DNA of 64,000 bases, from contig CAJAVE010000214.1 of the NCBI GenBank assembly GCA_903945325.1, forward strand, positions 1 through 64,000, written 5' to 3'. The notes beneath the pieces are model-generated. The model saw only the letters and a program-made list of their open reading frames with translations. It was not told the origin of the DNA and did not search any database. Source of the DNA: an uncultured beta proteobacterium. GTDB taxonomy: Bacteria > Pseudomonadota > Gammaproteobacteria > Burkholderiales > Burkholderiaceae_C. Position 1 is the first letter of the stretch. Every line of letters starts with the position of its first letter. Both the position numbers and the translations under genes were made by a program. This document shows positions 24,277 through 32,878 of the stretch, in pieces.

Positions 24277-25656
24277 TCAGGCAGTGGCGTTCAGTGCCTC
24301 GCCCAGGGCGTTGACCAGGCTGTCGATTTCGGCCTTCTCGATGATGAAGGGCGGTGCTAGCTGGATGGTGTCGCCGCCATAGCGCACATAAAAACCCTTT
24401 TCCAGGCAGCGCATGGCAATTTCATAAGGCCGCCTGGCCGGTTCGCCGGGCAAGCTGGCAATGGTGATACCCGCCGCCAGGCCGTAGTTGCGGATGTCGG
24501 CGACGTGTTTGGCGCCCTTGAGGGAGTGCACCGCCTGCTCAAAGTAGGGGGCCAGTGCAGCAACGCGCTCCACCATGTTTTCCTGGACCAGCACATCCAG
24601 CGCGGCAATGCCGGCCGCGCAGGCCACCGGGTGGGCCGAGTAGGTGTAGCCGTGGGGAAATTCGAGCATGTAATCGGGTCCGCCCTGGGCCATGAAGGTG
24701 TCGTAGATCTCTTTCTTGGCGACCACCGCACCCAGGGGCTGTGCGCCATTGGTGATCTGCTTGGCCACGTTCATGATGTCGGGCGTCACGCCAAAAGCGG
24801 CCGCACCCGTGTAGGCACCCATGCGGCCAAAACCGGTGATGACTTCATCAAAAATCAGCAGGATGTTGTTGGCAGTGCAGATCTCGCGCAGGCGCTGCAA
24901 ATAGCCGACTGGCGGAATCACGACACCGGCCGAACCCGACATGGGTGCGACGATGTCCGCGGCGATGTTGGAGGCGTCATGCAAAGCACTCAGCTTGAGC
25001 AACTCATCGGCGAGCTCCGCACCCGCGGGGGGCATGCCCTTGTAAAACGAACCGGCTGAGGGCTGCGTGTGGGGCAAGTGATCCGACTCAATCCCCTGTC
25101 CGAAGGTCTTGCGGTTGCCCAGAATGCCACCGACCGAGATGCCACCGAAGTTGACACCGTGGTAACCCTTTTCCCGGCCAATCAGGCGCGTCTTGGTGCC
25201 CTGGCCCTTGGCACGCCAGTAGGCGCGTGCCATCTTGAGCGAGGTGTCGGCCGATTCGGAGCCCGAGCCGGTAAAGAACACATGGTCAAGTCCATCCGGG
25301 GTGAGTGCGCAGATCTTGTTGGCCAGCTCGAACGACAACGGGTGGCCAAACTGGAAGGCGGGTGAATAGTCCATCGTGCCAATCTGGCGGCTGACGGCTT
25401 CGGTGATCTCCGGTCGCCCATGGCCCAAGCCGCAGCACCACAGACCCGAGAGGCCGTCCAGAATTTTGCGACCGTTGCTGTCGGTGTAGTAGGCCCCCTG
25501 GGCACTGACCAGCATGCGCCCGGACTGGGGGCCAGCGGCCTTGAAGTTGCGGTTGGCGGTGAAGGGCATCCAGTGCGCCTCCATCCACGCGGCGTCACCC
25601 GGATAGGGGCTGGTGCTGGTGACTGCGGTGGCAGCGGCTGTGTCGTTGAGCTTCAT
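24277..25656 (-). CDS. Class III aminotransferase, beta-alanine/omega-amino acid:pyruvate type
   Basis: DGLSGLWCCGLGHGRPEI, LIFDEVITGFGRMGAYTGA, ITNGAQPLGAV PLP-lysine region; next to mmsA. Confidence 0.9.
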   Translation of the reverse strand: MKLNDTAAATAVTSTSPYPGDAAWMEAHWMPFTANRNFKAAGPQSGRMLVSAQGAYYTDSNGRKILDGLSGLWCCGLGHGRPEITEAVSRQIGTMDYSPAFQFGHPLSFELANKICALTPDGLDHVFFTGSGSESADTSLKMARAYWRAKGQGTKTRLIGREKGYHGVNFGGISVGGILGNRKTFGQGIESDHLPHTQPSAGSFYKGMPPAGAELADELLKLSALHDASNIAADIVAPMSGSAGVVIPPVGYLQRLREICTANNILLIFDEVITGFGRMGAYTGAAAFGVTPDIMNVAKQITNGAQPLGAVVAKKEIYDTFMAQGGPDYMLEFPHGYTYSAHPVACAAGIAALDVLVQENMVERVAALAPYFEQAVHSLKGAKHVADIRNYGLAAGITIASLPGEPARRPYEIAMRCLEKGFYVRYGGDTIQLAPPFIIEKAEIDSLVNALGEALNATA

Positions 25657-25720
25657 GATGTTCCTTCGGGGGTGTTGCGCGCGAATGGGCAAGCGGCGGC
25701 CTTTCACATTGTGGTCAGCT

Positions 25721-25743
25721 CTGTTACTCTCATAAAGTAACAG
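25721..25743. promoter_or_regulatory. Perfect inverted repeat CTGTTACT-N7-AGTAACAG, candidate LysR-type operator
   Basis: Read directly between divergent aminotransferase and LysR genes. Confidence 0.6.
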
Positions 25744-25767
25744 TTGTCACTATTCAGTTGCCAATTT

Positions 25768-26739
25768 ATGAAACTAAAGAATCGCGCCGTACTGGGCCAG
25801 ATCAGCGACATGGATTTGCGCCTGCTGCGCGTGTTCCGCGCGGTGGTGGATTGCGGCGGCATGGCGGCTGCAGAACTGGAGTTGAACATTGGCACTTCTA
25901 CCGTGAGCCGCCACATCAAAGACCTGGAAACGCGGCTGGGCCTGACTCTGTGCCGACGCGGGCGTGCCGGCTTTGCCTTGACACCCGAGGGTGAGAAGAT
26001 TTATGCCCAGACGGCGCAGTTGCTGGCAGCCACCGATGCCTTTCGCGCCGGGGTGGACGATATTCACCAGCGCATGGGCGGCCAGTTGCAGGTGGCGATG
26101 TTCGACAAAACCGTCAGCAACCCGCAGTCCCACATTGCCCAGGCGATCGCGATGTTTACGCAGCAGGCGCCCGATGTAGCACTGCAATTGCATGTTGGCA
26201 CCATGACCGCCATCGAGCGGGGCGTGCTGGACGGGCAGTACCAGATTGGCATCATTCCCGGCCACCGCAGTTCAGACGCGCTGGAATATGCCGAACTGTT
26301 CGATGAAACCATGCTGTTGTACGCGGGGACTGATCACCCGCTGATGGGTGCCGATCCCCGGACACTGGATTGGGAGAGTTTGCGCGCCTACCCGTTTGCG
26401 GGTTTGGGTTACCACTCACCCAATATGGAGATCAGCCAGCAGGTACGCCTGACGCGCAAAGCGACAGGCTTCGATCAGGAGGCCATTGCCACGCTGATTC
26501 TTTCAGGCCAATTTCTGGGATTTTTGCCCGACCACTACGCACAGAGCTTTGTGCATTCGGGGCAGATGCGTGCGGTTCAACCGGCACTGTTTCGGTACGC
26601 ATGCCAGTTTTTCGCCATTACCCGGCGCTCACCACAACCCGCGCGGGCCGCGCGGGCGTTTCAGGAGTGTCTTGCCAAATCCCACATGCTTGGCAAACGA
26701 GATAGCAATTCTCCGCCGGGCCGTCCCAAGGAGAATTAG
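25768..26739 (+). CDS. LysR family transcriptional regulator
   Basis: MDLRLLRVFRAVVDCGGMAAAELELNIGTSTVSRHIKDLETRLGLTLCRRGRAGFALTPEGE HTH; divergent from aminotransferase. Confidence 0.9.
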   Translation: MKLKNRAVLGQISDMDLRLLRVFRAVVDCGGMAAAELELNIGTSTVSRHIKDLETRLGLTLCRRGRAGFALTPEGEKIYAQTAQLLAATDAFRAGVDDIHQRMGGQLQVAMFDKTVSNPQSHIAQAIAMFTQQAPDVALQLHVGTMTAIERGVLDGQYQIGIIPGHRSSDALEYAELFDETMLLYAGTDHPLMGADPRTLDWESLRAYPFAGLGYHSPNMEISQQVRLTRKATGFDQEAIATLILSGQFLGFLPDHYAQSFVHSGQMRAVQPALFRYACQFFAITRRSPQPARAARAFQECLAKSHMLGKRDSNSPPGRPKEN

Positions 26740-26792
26740 CCCCCCTCGGGGGGCAGCGACCCGTGAAACGGCGGAGCGTGGGGGTCTTAGAT

Positions 26793-26963
26793 CTAGCCGC
26801 CCTTTTTGGAGCGCTTGCCGGGATTCTTTTTGCTGCGGGTCGCAACACCGCGCTCCAGGCTGACGCGTTGTCCGCGACCACCGGTTGGCAGGGTGAAGCC
26901 TGGCAGGGTTGCGGGACGGGGAGTGGCTTTGCGGTCCGCTTCGGTAACGATCTGATTGCCCAT
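26793..26963 (-). CDS. Small basic protein, 56 aa, unknown function
   Basis: Manual reading (too short for ORF track): MGNQIVTEADRKATPRPATLPGFTLPTGGRGQRVSLERGVATRSKKNPGKRSKKGG*. Confidence 0.5.
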   Translation of the reverse strand: MGNQIVTEADRKATPRPATLPGFTLPTGGRGQRVSLERGVATRSKKNPGKRSKKGG

Positions 26964-27076
26964 GTGACTCTTTCTGTACTCTAGTTTGCAAAGGCAGTAT
27001 TAAGCCATAAACCGGACCGGTAGCCCGCGTGCCTGGCACCCACGGTGTTGTCGCAGTCCAAACGGGCGGTCACTTT

Positions 27077-27520
27077 TCACTCCCGCAACATGCCAAACAG
27101 CACGCCAGGTTTGCCAAAACGCTGGGTCCAGACACTGGCGCCAGCCACCAGTCCGATCAGCAGCGCAAGGAGGGGCGCGGTTACCGTGCTGTCGAGTTCC
27201 AGGTGGCTGTTTAGCCAGGGCAGCACCATCTGGGCGCAGGCGCCCGCTGCAAAGGCGCACGCCGCCACCAGAACCAAGGTGTCACGTTTCAGCACGATGT
27301 GCCCCTTTCGGAGACGGACCCGCTCCTGCGCATGCTCGGCCTCCAATTGCTGCCTGCGCACGGCAAATGATTGCAGCTGATCTGTCAGGACTGCAGCGAC
27401 CACGTTGGAGCGAAACGCAACGGGTAATGCCGGGGCTACGATGCAGGCAGCCAACGCGCGATCCAGGGAGTCTTTTGGCAGTGGGGCATCTGGCGGGGTG
27501 CTGGCAGGTGTGGTGTGCAT
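27077..27520 (-). CDS. Membrane protein, candidate regulator (anti-sigma-like) of the adjacent ECF sigma factor
   Basis: 147 aa, two predicted TM segments, directly downstream of the sigma factor gene. Confidence 0.6.
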   Translation of the reverse strand: MHTTPASTPPDAPLPKDSLDRALAACIVAPALPVAFRSNVVAAVLTDQLQSFAVRRQQLEAEHAQERVRLRKGHIVLKRDTLVLVAACAFAAGACAQMVLPWLNSHLELDSTVTAPLLALLIGLVAGASVWTQRFGKPGVLFGMLRE

Positions 27521-27533
27521 GGGTTGTCCTTCC

Positions 27534-28148
27534 TTATAGCCATAGGTCGGCGTGCGCTAGCCCCCGGTCTTGCAGCTTCTGGTGCAAGGCCGTGCGTGCG
27601 CGGTGCAAATGGGTTTTGACTGTGCCCTGGGGAATGCCCAGCATGGAGGCTACTTCTTCTACCGAGCGTTCTTCAAAGTAGTACAGCGTGAGGCTGGTGC
27701 GCAGAGCAACGGGTAACAACTCCACCAGGCCGCGTAAAACGCCCAGTGCACGGGCATCTGCCGTCGATGGAGCTGCGGCATGGTGTTCGTCGGTTGCGTC
27801 GCCGTCGACGTCGTCGCAGGTCGTTGTGGACGGTGGTCGACGGGCCAACTCGGTCAGGCACCGGTTTCGGGTGATGGCGTAAATCCAGGTTGAAAGGGCG
27901 GCTGTCGCACTGTTGTAGCTCGGCAGCGCGCGCCAAATACGCAGCAAACTCTCCTGCGCAACGTCTTCGGCCGCGTGCGTATCGCGCAGCAAAGCCATGC
28001 ACAGATGAAACACCTTGGATTCGTAGCGCGCCATGATGCCCTCAAACGCGGCATGTAGCCTGCCATCCTGCACCAGGGCTGCCAGATCCGCGTCGCGCAA
28101 GGCGGCATCACTGGGCTGCATGGAGGGGTGTGGAGAAACGACAGACAT
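27534..28148 (-). CDS. ECF-type RNA polymerase sigma factor
   Basis: Sigma-70 region 2 (FHLCMALLRDTHAAEDVAQESLLRIW) and region 4 (YYFEERSVEEVASMLGIPQGTVKTHLHRAR). Confidence 0.9.
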   Translation of the reverse strand: MSVVSPHPSMQPSDAALRDADLAALVQDGRLHAAFEGIMARYESKVFHLCMALLRDTHAAEDVAQESLLRIWRALPSYNSATAALSTWIYAITRNRCLTELARRPPSTTTCDDVDGDATDEHHAAAPSTADARALGVLRGLVELLPVALRTSLTLYYFEERSVEEVASMLGIPQGTVKTHLHRARTALHQKLQDRGLAHADLWL

Positions 28149-28273
28149 TTGCCTTGATACCGCAAGCGCAGAGAACGGTTTCAAATGTCGCAAGAAATAA
28201 ATATCCGTGCAAATGAAACCAGTCTGAAACCCGGCGGGTATCAAGCGCATATCTCCACTTCAAAGGGTTTTTC

Positions 28274-28720
28274 ATGGAAGACATTCGCCACATCATCCCG
28301 TTCTTTGTTCCCATCATCGCCATTGTCCTGGGCATAGCGATTGGCATGCTGGGGCTCATTCTGGACTACCGCAAGAAATCCAGGATGTTCGAGCTGCACC
28401 ACAAAGAGCGGTTGCTGGCCATTGAACGCGGCATGGAGGTGCCGCCCCTGCCACCTGAGTTTTTTTCCAACCCGCGCCGTGATGATGGCGCAGGCCCCCG
28501 GGCCAACAGTCTGCGTTGGGGCTTGATCTGGCTGCTACTGGGCGCAGCGCTGGGCGTGGCCATGGGCTTGAACGATGGTATTGAGCAAGCAAGCTGGGCG
28601 CTGTTGCCGGCGGCTGTGGGTTTGGCACAAATCATCTTCTACTTTCTGGCAGTGCCGCAGGCCAACGCATCGGTACGGCCGGACGGTGCAGCCGCTGAAC
28701 CCGTTTCCCGCCAGTCTTGA
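28274..28720 (+). CDS. Hypothetical membrane protein, DUF6249-like
   Basis: 148 aa, N-terminal TM, FELHHKERLLAIERGMEVPPLP, two C-terminal TMs; divergent from sigma factor. Confidence 0.65.
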   Translation: MEDIRHIIPFFVPIIAIVLGIAIGMLGLILDYRKKSRMFELHHKERLLAIERGMEVPPLPPEFFSNPRRDDGAGPRANSLRWGLIWLLLGAALGVAMGLNDGIEQASWALLPAAVGLAQIIFYFLAVPQANASVRPDGAAAEPVSRQS

Positions 28721-28740
28721 TCGAATTGGTTGGCGAGATT

Positions 28741-28755
28741 ATTAGACTCGCTAAT
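28741..28755. promoter_or_regulatory. Inverted repeat ATTAG-ACTCG-CTAAT, candidate LysR-type site
   Basis: Directly visible ~57 bp upstream of the argP-like start. Confidence 0.45.
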
Positions 28756-28811
28756 AGAATGCAGGGGCTTGTCCCGTTTCGTAGGGCAACAGCATCACCC
28801 CTCACCTGCCC

Positions 28812-29729
28812 ATGCGAACCTTCGATACCGACGCCCTGGAATGCCTGGCAGCCATTGTTGAAGAGGGCGGTTTTGAGCGCGCTGCGGTTCGCCTGTCGGT
28901 CACCCAATCTGCGGTTTCGCAGCGCCTGCGGGCGCTGGAGGCGCAGGTTGGCACCGTGTTGCTGGTGCGCAGTCGCCCAGTCAAACCCACCTCCGCCGGA
29001 CGGTTGCTGATCAAGCATGCCATGCAGATGCGACTGCTCAGGGCCGATCTGGAAACCGATTTGCAGGATTTGACCCCGGGTGCTGGAGCGTTGCGCGAAG
29101 AAGACCGCATCTCCATCGCCATCAACGCCGACAGCATTTCCACTTGGGCGCTGCCCGCGTTGGGGCCGCTGGTCAGCGAAGGACTGCCGCTGGAAATCAT
29201 CACTGACGACCAGGATTTCACCCACGAATGGCTGCGAGAGGGCCAGGTTTTGGGCTGTGTGACCACACTCAAACAGGCGTTGCGCGGTTGCAAGGTGTTG
29301 CCGCTGGGCGTCATGCACTACGTGGCGGTGGCCAGTGCGACATATGCAAGCACTAACTGTCCGCATGGACTCACACCCCACAACTTTCGCCAGATCCCCT
29401 TTATTGCCTTCAACCGCAAGGACGACCTACAAACAGAGTTTGTGGGCAGAGCCTGCGGTTTGCGCCGTGTGTCCTTGAGCCAGCGCTTTGTACCCAGTTC
29501 GGAGGGTCAGGTCCGTGCCGTGCTGGCCGGTTGGGGCGCCAGTGTGTTGCCCGAACTGCAGGTGCACGGTTTGCTGGCCAGCGGCGAACTGGTCAACCTG
29601 GCACCCAGAACCACCTTGCCGGTGAACCTGTATTGGCATTGCTGGAACCTCGACTCGGTCGTCATTGACAGGCTGACTGATGCCTTGTCCAAGGCTGCGG
29701 GAGCGGCATTGAAAACGGCTCGGTCATAA
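28812..29729 (+). CDS. argP: ArgP/IciA-type LysR regulator
   Basis: DTDALECLAAIVEEGGFERAAVRLSVTQSAVSQRLRALEAQVGTVLLVRSRPVKPTSAG. Confidence 0.85.
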   Translation: MRTFDTDALECLAAIVEEGGFERAAVRLSVTQSAVSQRLRALEAQVGTVLLVRSRPVKPTSAGRLLIKHAMQMRLLRADLETDLQDLTPGAGALREEDRISIAINADSISTWALPALGPLVSEGLPLEIITDDQDFTHEWLREGQVLGCVTTLKQALRGCKVLPLGVMHYVAVASATYASTNCPHGLTPHNFRQIPFIAFNRKDDLQTEFVGRACGLRRVSLSQRFVPSSEGQVRAVLAGWGASVLPELQVHGLLASGELVNLAPRTTLPVNLYWHCWNLDSVVIDRLTDALSKAAGAALKTARS

Positions 29730-29776
29730 ACTGACCTTGCTCACCATTTTTTGACGATAACGGATAAACTGTAGGC

Positions 29777-30403
29777 ATGATGCTCAGCCCCGCACCCAAA
29801 ATCTCGTTCAAAGCCCAAATGCTGCAGGCGCGTGAAGACGCCATCATAGTGACCGTTAACCGACTGTTGGCTGAAAAGGGCTTCGACGCCATGACCGTGG
29901 ACGAGGTGGCCGCCCAGGTCGGCATTGCCAAAGCCAGCCTGTACAAGCACTTCCCCAGCAAGGAGGACCTGGCCGCTGCTGCCATGGTGCGCGTCATGCG
30001 CCGGGCCCAGGCGTATTTGGCTGCACTCCCTGGCAGCATGGCCCCGTTGGACAAACTGCGTGCGGTGGTGCGCTGGACCATGGAGTTGAAGCTGGCCGGT
30101 GAGATGCCGTCGCTTCCCAGCCAGAATTCCAGCCTGCGTGCGACCCTGATTGCCAATGCGGACTATATGAATGGCCTGATTGAGGTCAGTGACCAACTGG
30201 GTGCATGGATCGAGGCGGCGCAGGAGCAGGGTCTGTTGAATCCCCAGTTGCCCGCCATTGCCGTGCTATACACCCTATATGCCAGGGCCTGCGACCCGGT
30301 ACTGGAGTTCTTGCAGATGGGGGGGCAGCACACCGATGCCGAGATTGCAGACCTGGTGCTGTCGACCTGTTTTGACGGATTGAACGCGCGCCAGGCGCGA
30401 TAG
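29777..30403 (+). CDS. TetR family transcriptional regulator
   Basis: IIVTVNRLLAEKGFDAMTVDEVAAQVGIAKASLYKHFPSKEDL. Confidence 0.9.
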   Translation: MMLSPAPKISFKAQMLQAREDAIIVTVNRLLAEKGFDAMTVDEVAAQVGIAKASLYKHFPSKEDLAAAAMVRVMRRAQAYLAALPGSMAPLDKLRAVVRWTMELKLAGEMPSLPSQNSSLRATLIANADYMNGLIEVSDQLGAWIEAAQEQGLLNPQLPAIAVLYTLYARACDPVLEFLQMGGQHTDAEIADLVLSTCFDGLNARQAR

Positions 30404-30413
30404 CGATTCATCG

Positions 30414-30480
30414 CAAATTTGCTATAAAAAAGCTAGCTGCTTACGCAGGTTTGACGAGGGCTGGAGGCCTATTTCTATTA
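30414..30480 (+). repeat. Dispersed repeat, copy D
   Basis: gcaaatttgctataaaaaagctagctgcttacgcaggtttgacgagggctggaggcctatttctatta. Confidence 0.8.
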
Positions 30481-31309
30481 GAAAATCGGAATTGAATGCG
30501 GCCTGCTCATTCTTGCGGGCGTAACCCAGCGGATTGGCCACCACGCGGCACCCGTTGTGCCGGTAATCACTGGGCGCGTGCAAGTGGCCGTGCAGCCACA
30601 CGTCGGCGAACGGCAACAGATCGTCCAACGCGTTGCAGAAACCCGCTGTGCCGGGTGTTCGCCCGTAGCGCGGGTCAGCACTGTGCAGACTCGGGGCAAA
30701 GTGTGTGACGGCCACCGTCGGACCCGCAAAGGGCTGTGCCAATTCTTCGCGCAACCAGGTCTGGCACATCACCGCCTGATCGCGCAAACCCTGCGCCAGC
30801 CACGGTTCGCCATTGCGCACGGTGAGTGTCTTGCGCAGGTAGTAGTTGGCGGCACGAAAGGCCTTGTCGCGGGCCTTGAGCAGCAGGGCCAGTGGGTTAG
30901 CCGCCGCCTGACCACGTGCGGGCAGTCCGATGGCGTCATTCGCCGGCCCCAGCGCATCAAAATCTGTCCACAGGGTAGTGCCCACAAACCGCACCCCGCC
31001 CAGCACCACGCTGGTCCGTTCCAGCCACGTCATTCCCAGCCGCAGGCAGGTTTCGTGCAGCCGGGCGTGGGCGAGATCGAAGTCCATGCCGTCGTATTCA
31101 TGGTTGCCCGGTACAAACAGCACGGGCGTGGGCCAGCCGTTCAAAGGGGAAAATCGGGCCAGTCCAAAGTCGTTGTCCGTCAGTTGTGAACCGCTTTGAT
31201 AGGAGCCGATGTCCCCCGCCAGCACCAGCACATCGGCGTCTGGCGCGGGTTGGGCGACCCAATGCGGGTGCGCCTCCAGGTGCAGGTCGGAGAGCAGTTG
31301 AATCTTCAT
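30422..31309 (-). CDS. Calcineurin-like metallophosphoesterase
   Basis: MKIQLLSDLHLEAHPH...DVLVLAGDIGS...FVPGNHEYDG...WLHGHLHAPSDY; C-terminal ~17 aa encoded by repeat copy D. Confidence 0.88.
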   Translation of the reverse strand: MKIQLLSDLHLEAHPHWVAQPAPDADVLVLAGDIGSYQSGSQLTDNDFGLARFSPLNGWPTPVLFVPGNHEYDGMDFDLAHARLHETCLRLGMTWLERTSVVLGGVRFVGTTLWTDFDALGPANDAIGLPARGQAAANPLALLLKARDKAFRAANYYLRKTLTVRNGEPWLAQGLRDQAVMCQTWLREELAQPFAGPTVAVTHFAPSLHSADPRYGRTPGTAGFCNALDDLLPFADVWLHGHLHAPSDYRHNGCRVVANPLGYARKNEQAAFNSDFLIEIGLQPSSNLRKQLAFL

Positions 31310-32271
31310 GGTCTGGCAAATGCCTGCGCCGCCAGCGATACCACCTGCATGCGCAGCCAGGTGTGGGCGCTGGAACTGTTTTGGCGCTGGTGCCACAGCG
31401 CGTCGACCTGAATGGTGGGTGGCGCAACGGGCAGTTCGCGCAACACCAGTTGATCCGCAAAACCAGTCACATTCACAAAGTGGCGCGGCAAGACCGTCAG
31501 CAAATCAGAATGCGCCACGATTTTGCCGGCAGTAAAGAATTGGTTGACCGTAAGCACCACGCGCCGACTGCGGCCCATTGCGGCCAGGGCTTCATCAATG
31601 AAACCATGTGCCCGTCCCGAAAAACTCACCAGCATGTGTCGCGCCTCGCAGTAGCGCTTGAGTGTCAACGGCCCTTTTGCCAAGGGATGCCCGCGGCGCA
31701 TGACGCACACATACTCACCCTGGAACAGCCGGTGGTGCAGATAGGAAACCGACTCACCCGCCTGGGCGCGCGCTGTCAGATCGGACATGACGGCCGGGAA
31801 ATTGCCGATGGCCAGGTCGGCATGGCCTTCGTCGAGCAGGCGGCGCGGGTCCCGCGTGGTGAGAGGAACTACGCGCAGGGATAAGCCAGGTGCGTGTGCT
31901 GTGATCAACTCGACCAGGGGTGGCATCAATTCGGCGGCGGTGGCGTCCGCCATGGTCAACACAAAGGTGGTGCTGGCAGTAGCGGGGTCAAACACCTGGG
32001 GTGCCAGGGCATTTTGCAAGCGCTGCAACATGTCGCGCACGGCGGGCCATAGCTCTTGCGCACGGGGCGTGGGCTCCAACGTTCGACCTTTGCGCACCAG
32101 CAGTTCGTCCGCCAGCGCCTCGCGCAAGCGGCGCAGCGAATTGCTGACGGCCGGCTGGGTAATCGAAAGAAGGTGGGCCGCGCGGGTCAGGCTGCGCTCG
32201 GCCATGACCACGTCAAATACCTTGAGCAGGTTCAGGTCCAGTGCCCGCAGGGTGGTGGGTGTCATGATCAA
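31306..32271 (-). CDS. LysR family transcriptional regulator (NodD/LinR-like)
   Basis: LRALDLNLLKVFDVVMAERSLTRAAHLLSITQPAVSNSLRRLREALADELLVRKGRTLEPT; 4-nt overlap with downstream phosphoesterase. Confidence 0.9.
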   Translation of the reverse strand: MIMTPTTLRALDLNLLKVFDVVMAERSLTRAAHLLSITQPAVSNSLRRLREALADELLVRKGRTLEPTPRAQELWPAVRDMLQRLQNALAPQVFDPATASTTFVLTMADATAAELMPPLVELITAHAPGLSLRVVPLTTRDPRRLLDEGHADLAIGNFPAVMSDLTARAQAGESVSYLHHRLFQGEYVCVMRRGHPLAKGPLTLKRYCEARHMLVSFSGRAHGFIDEALAAMGRSRRVVLTVNQFFTAGKIVAHSDLLTVLPRHFVNVTGFADQLVLRELPVAPPTIQVDALWHQRQNSSSAHTWLRMQVVSLAAQAFARP

Positions 32272-32298
32272 TCATAAGCGTTGTGAATGAATTGCATC

Positions 32299-32325
32299 AC
32301 TAATATAAAGTTGAACGATATTAGT
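32299..32325. promoter_or_regulatory. Perfect 8-bp inverted repeat ACTAATAT-N11-ATATTAGT, candidate LysR operator
   Basis: Between divergent LysR gene and the 32346 ORF. Confidence 0.6.
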
Positions 32326-32345
32326 AAAAACCCTAGTATCGCACC

Positions 32346-32816
32346 ATGTCAATTCGTAAACCGCAATCTAACAAACCTGCCCGGGGGTTCGCCATGGCCC
32401 GTTCCATTCACCCCTATTTTGCGCCGCGCACCGCCAAGGCCCAGGGATTTAACCGTCCGTTGGGTACGCCCGGTCGTAAACCGGGGCTGATCCGTACTCG
32501 CTCCCTGGCCGGTATGCTGCTGGCTGCGGTGGTAGCTGCCCTGCTGGCAGTGGCGGACCAGCTGATCGAGACCTGGGCTGATGGCCATCTGCTGGCGGTG
32601 TGGGTTGGATTGTGGACCGTGGCTTTCACTGCTTTGGCTTTGCTGGCTCCGCCTTTGCGACAGATCACCGGCACTGCTGCCACACTGTTTGCCCGCTGGA
32701 CGGCGGTCCGCGCGCAGCAACGCTCAGACAACGCCTTATGGGCTTTCGCGCAACAGGATCACCGTGTGATGCGCGATCTGCAGGTTGCCAGCATGCGCAA
32801 CGAAGACCGGCGCTGA
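32346..32816 (+). CDS. Hypothetical membrane protein (two TM segments)
   Basis: 156 aa; start may instead be 32394; basic N-terminus followed by LAGMLLAAVVAALLAVADQL and VWVGLWTVAFTALALLAPPL. Confidence 0.55.
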   Translation: MSIRKPQSNKPARGFAMARSIHPYFAPRTAKAQGFNRPLGTPGRKPGLIRTRSLAGMLLAAVVAALLAVADQLIETWADGHLLAVWVGLWTVAFTALALLAPPLRQITGTAATLFARWTAVRAQQRSDNALWAFAQQDHRVMRDLQVASMRNEDRR

Positions 32817-32833
32817 TTGTCCTGATTTCCCAA

Positions 32834-32866
32834 AACAAAAAGCCACCGCTTGCGGTGGCTTTTTGG
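32834..32866. terminator. Bidirectional intrinsic terminator
   Basis: acaaaaAGCCACCGCTTGCGGTGGCTtttt hairpin with A- and T-tracts, between convergent genes. Confidence 0.9.
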
Positions 32867-32878
32867 TGTCTGGTTCAA

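Noticed and set aside
26738-26787. CCCCCCTCGGGGGG hairpin after the LysR gene as terminator
   Set aside because: GC hairpin without a U-tract; not enough evidence.
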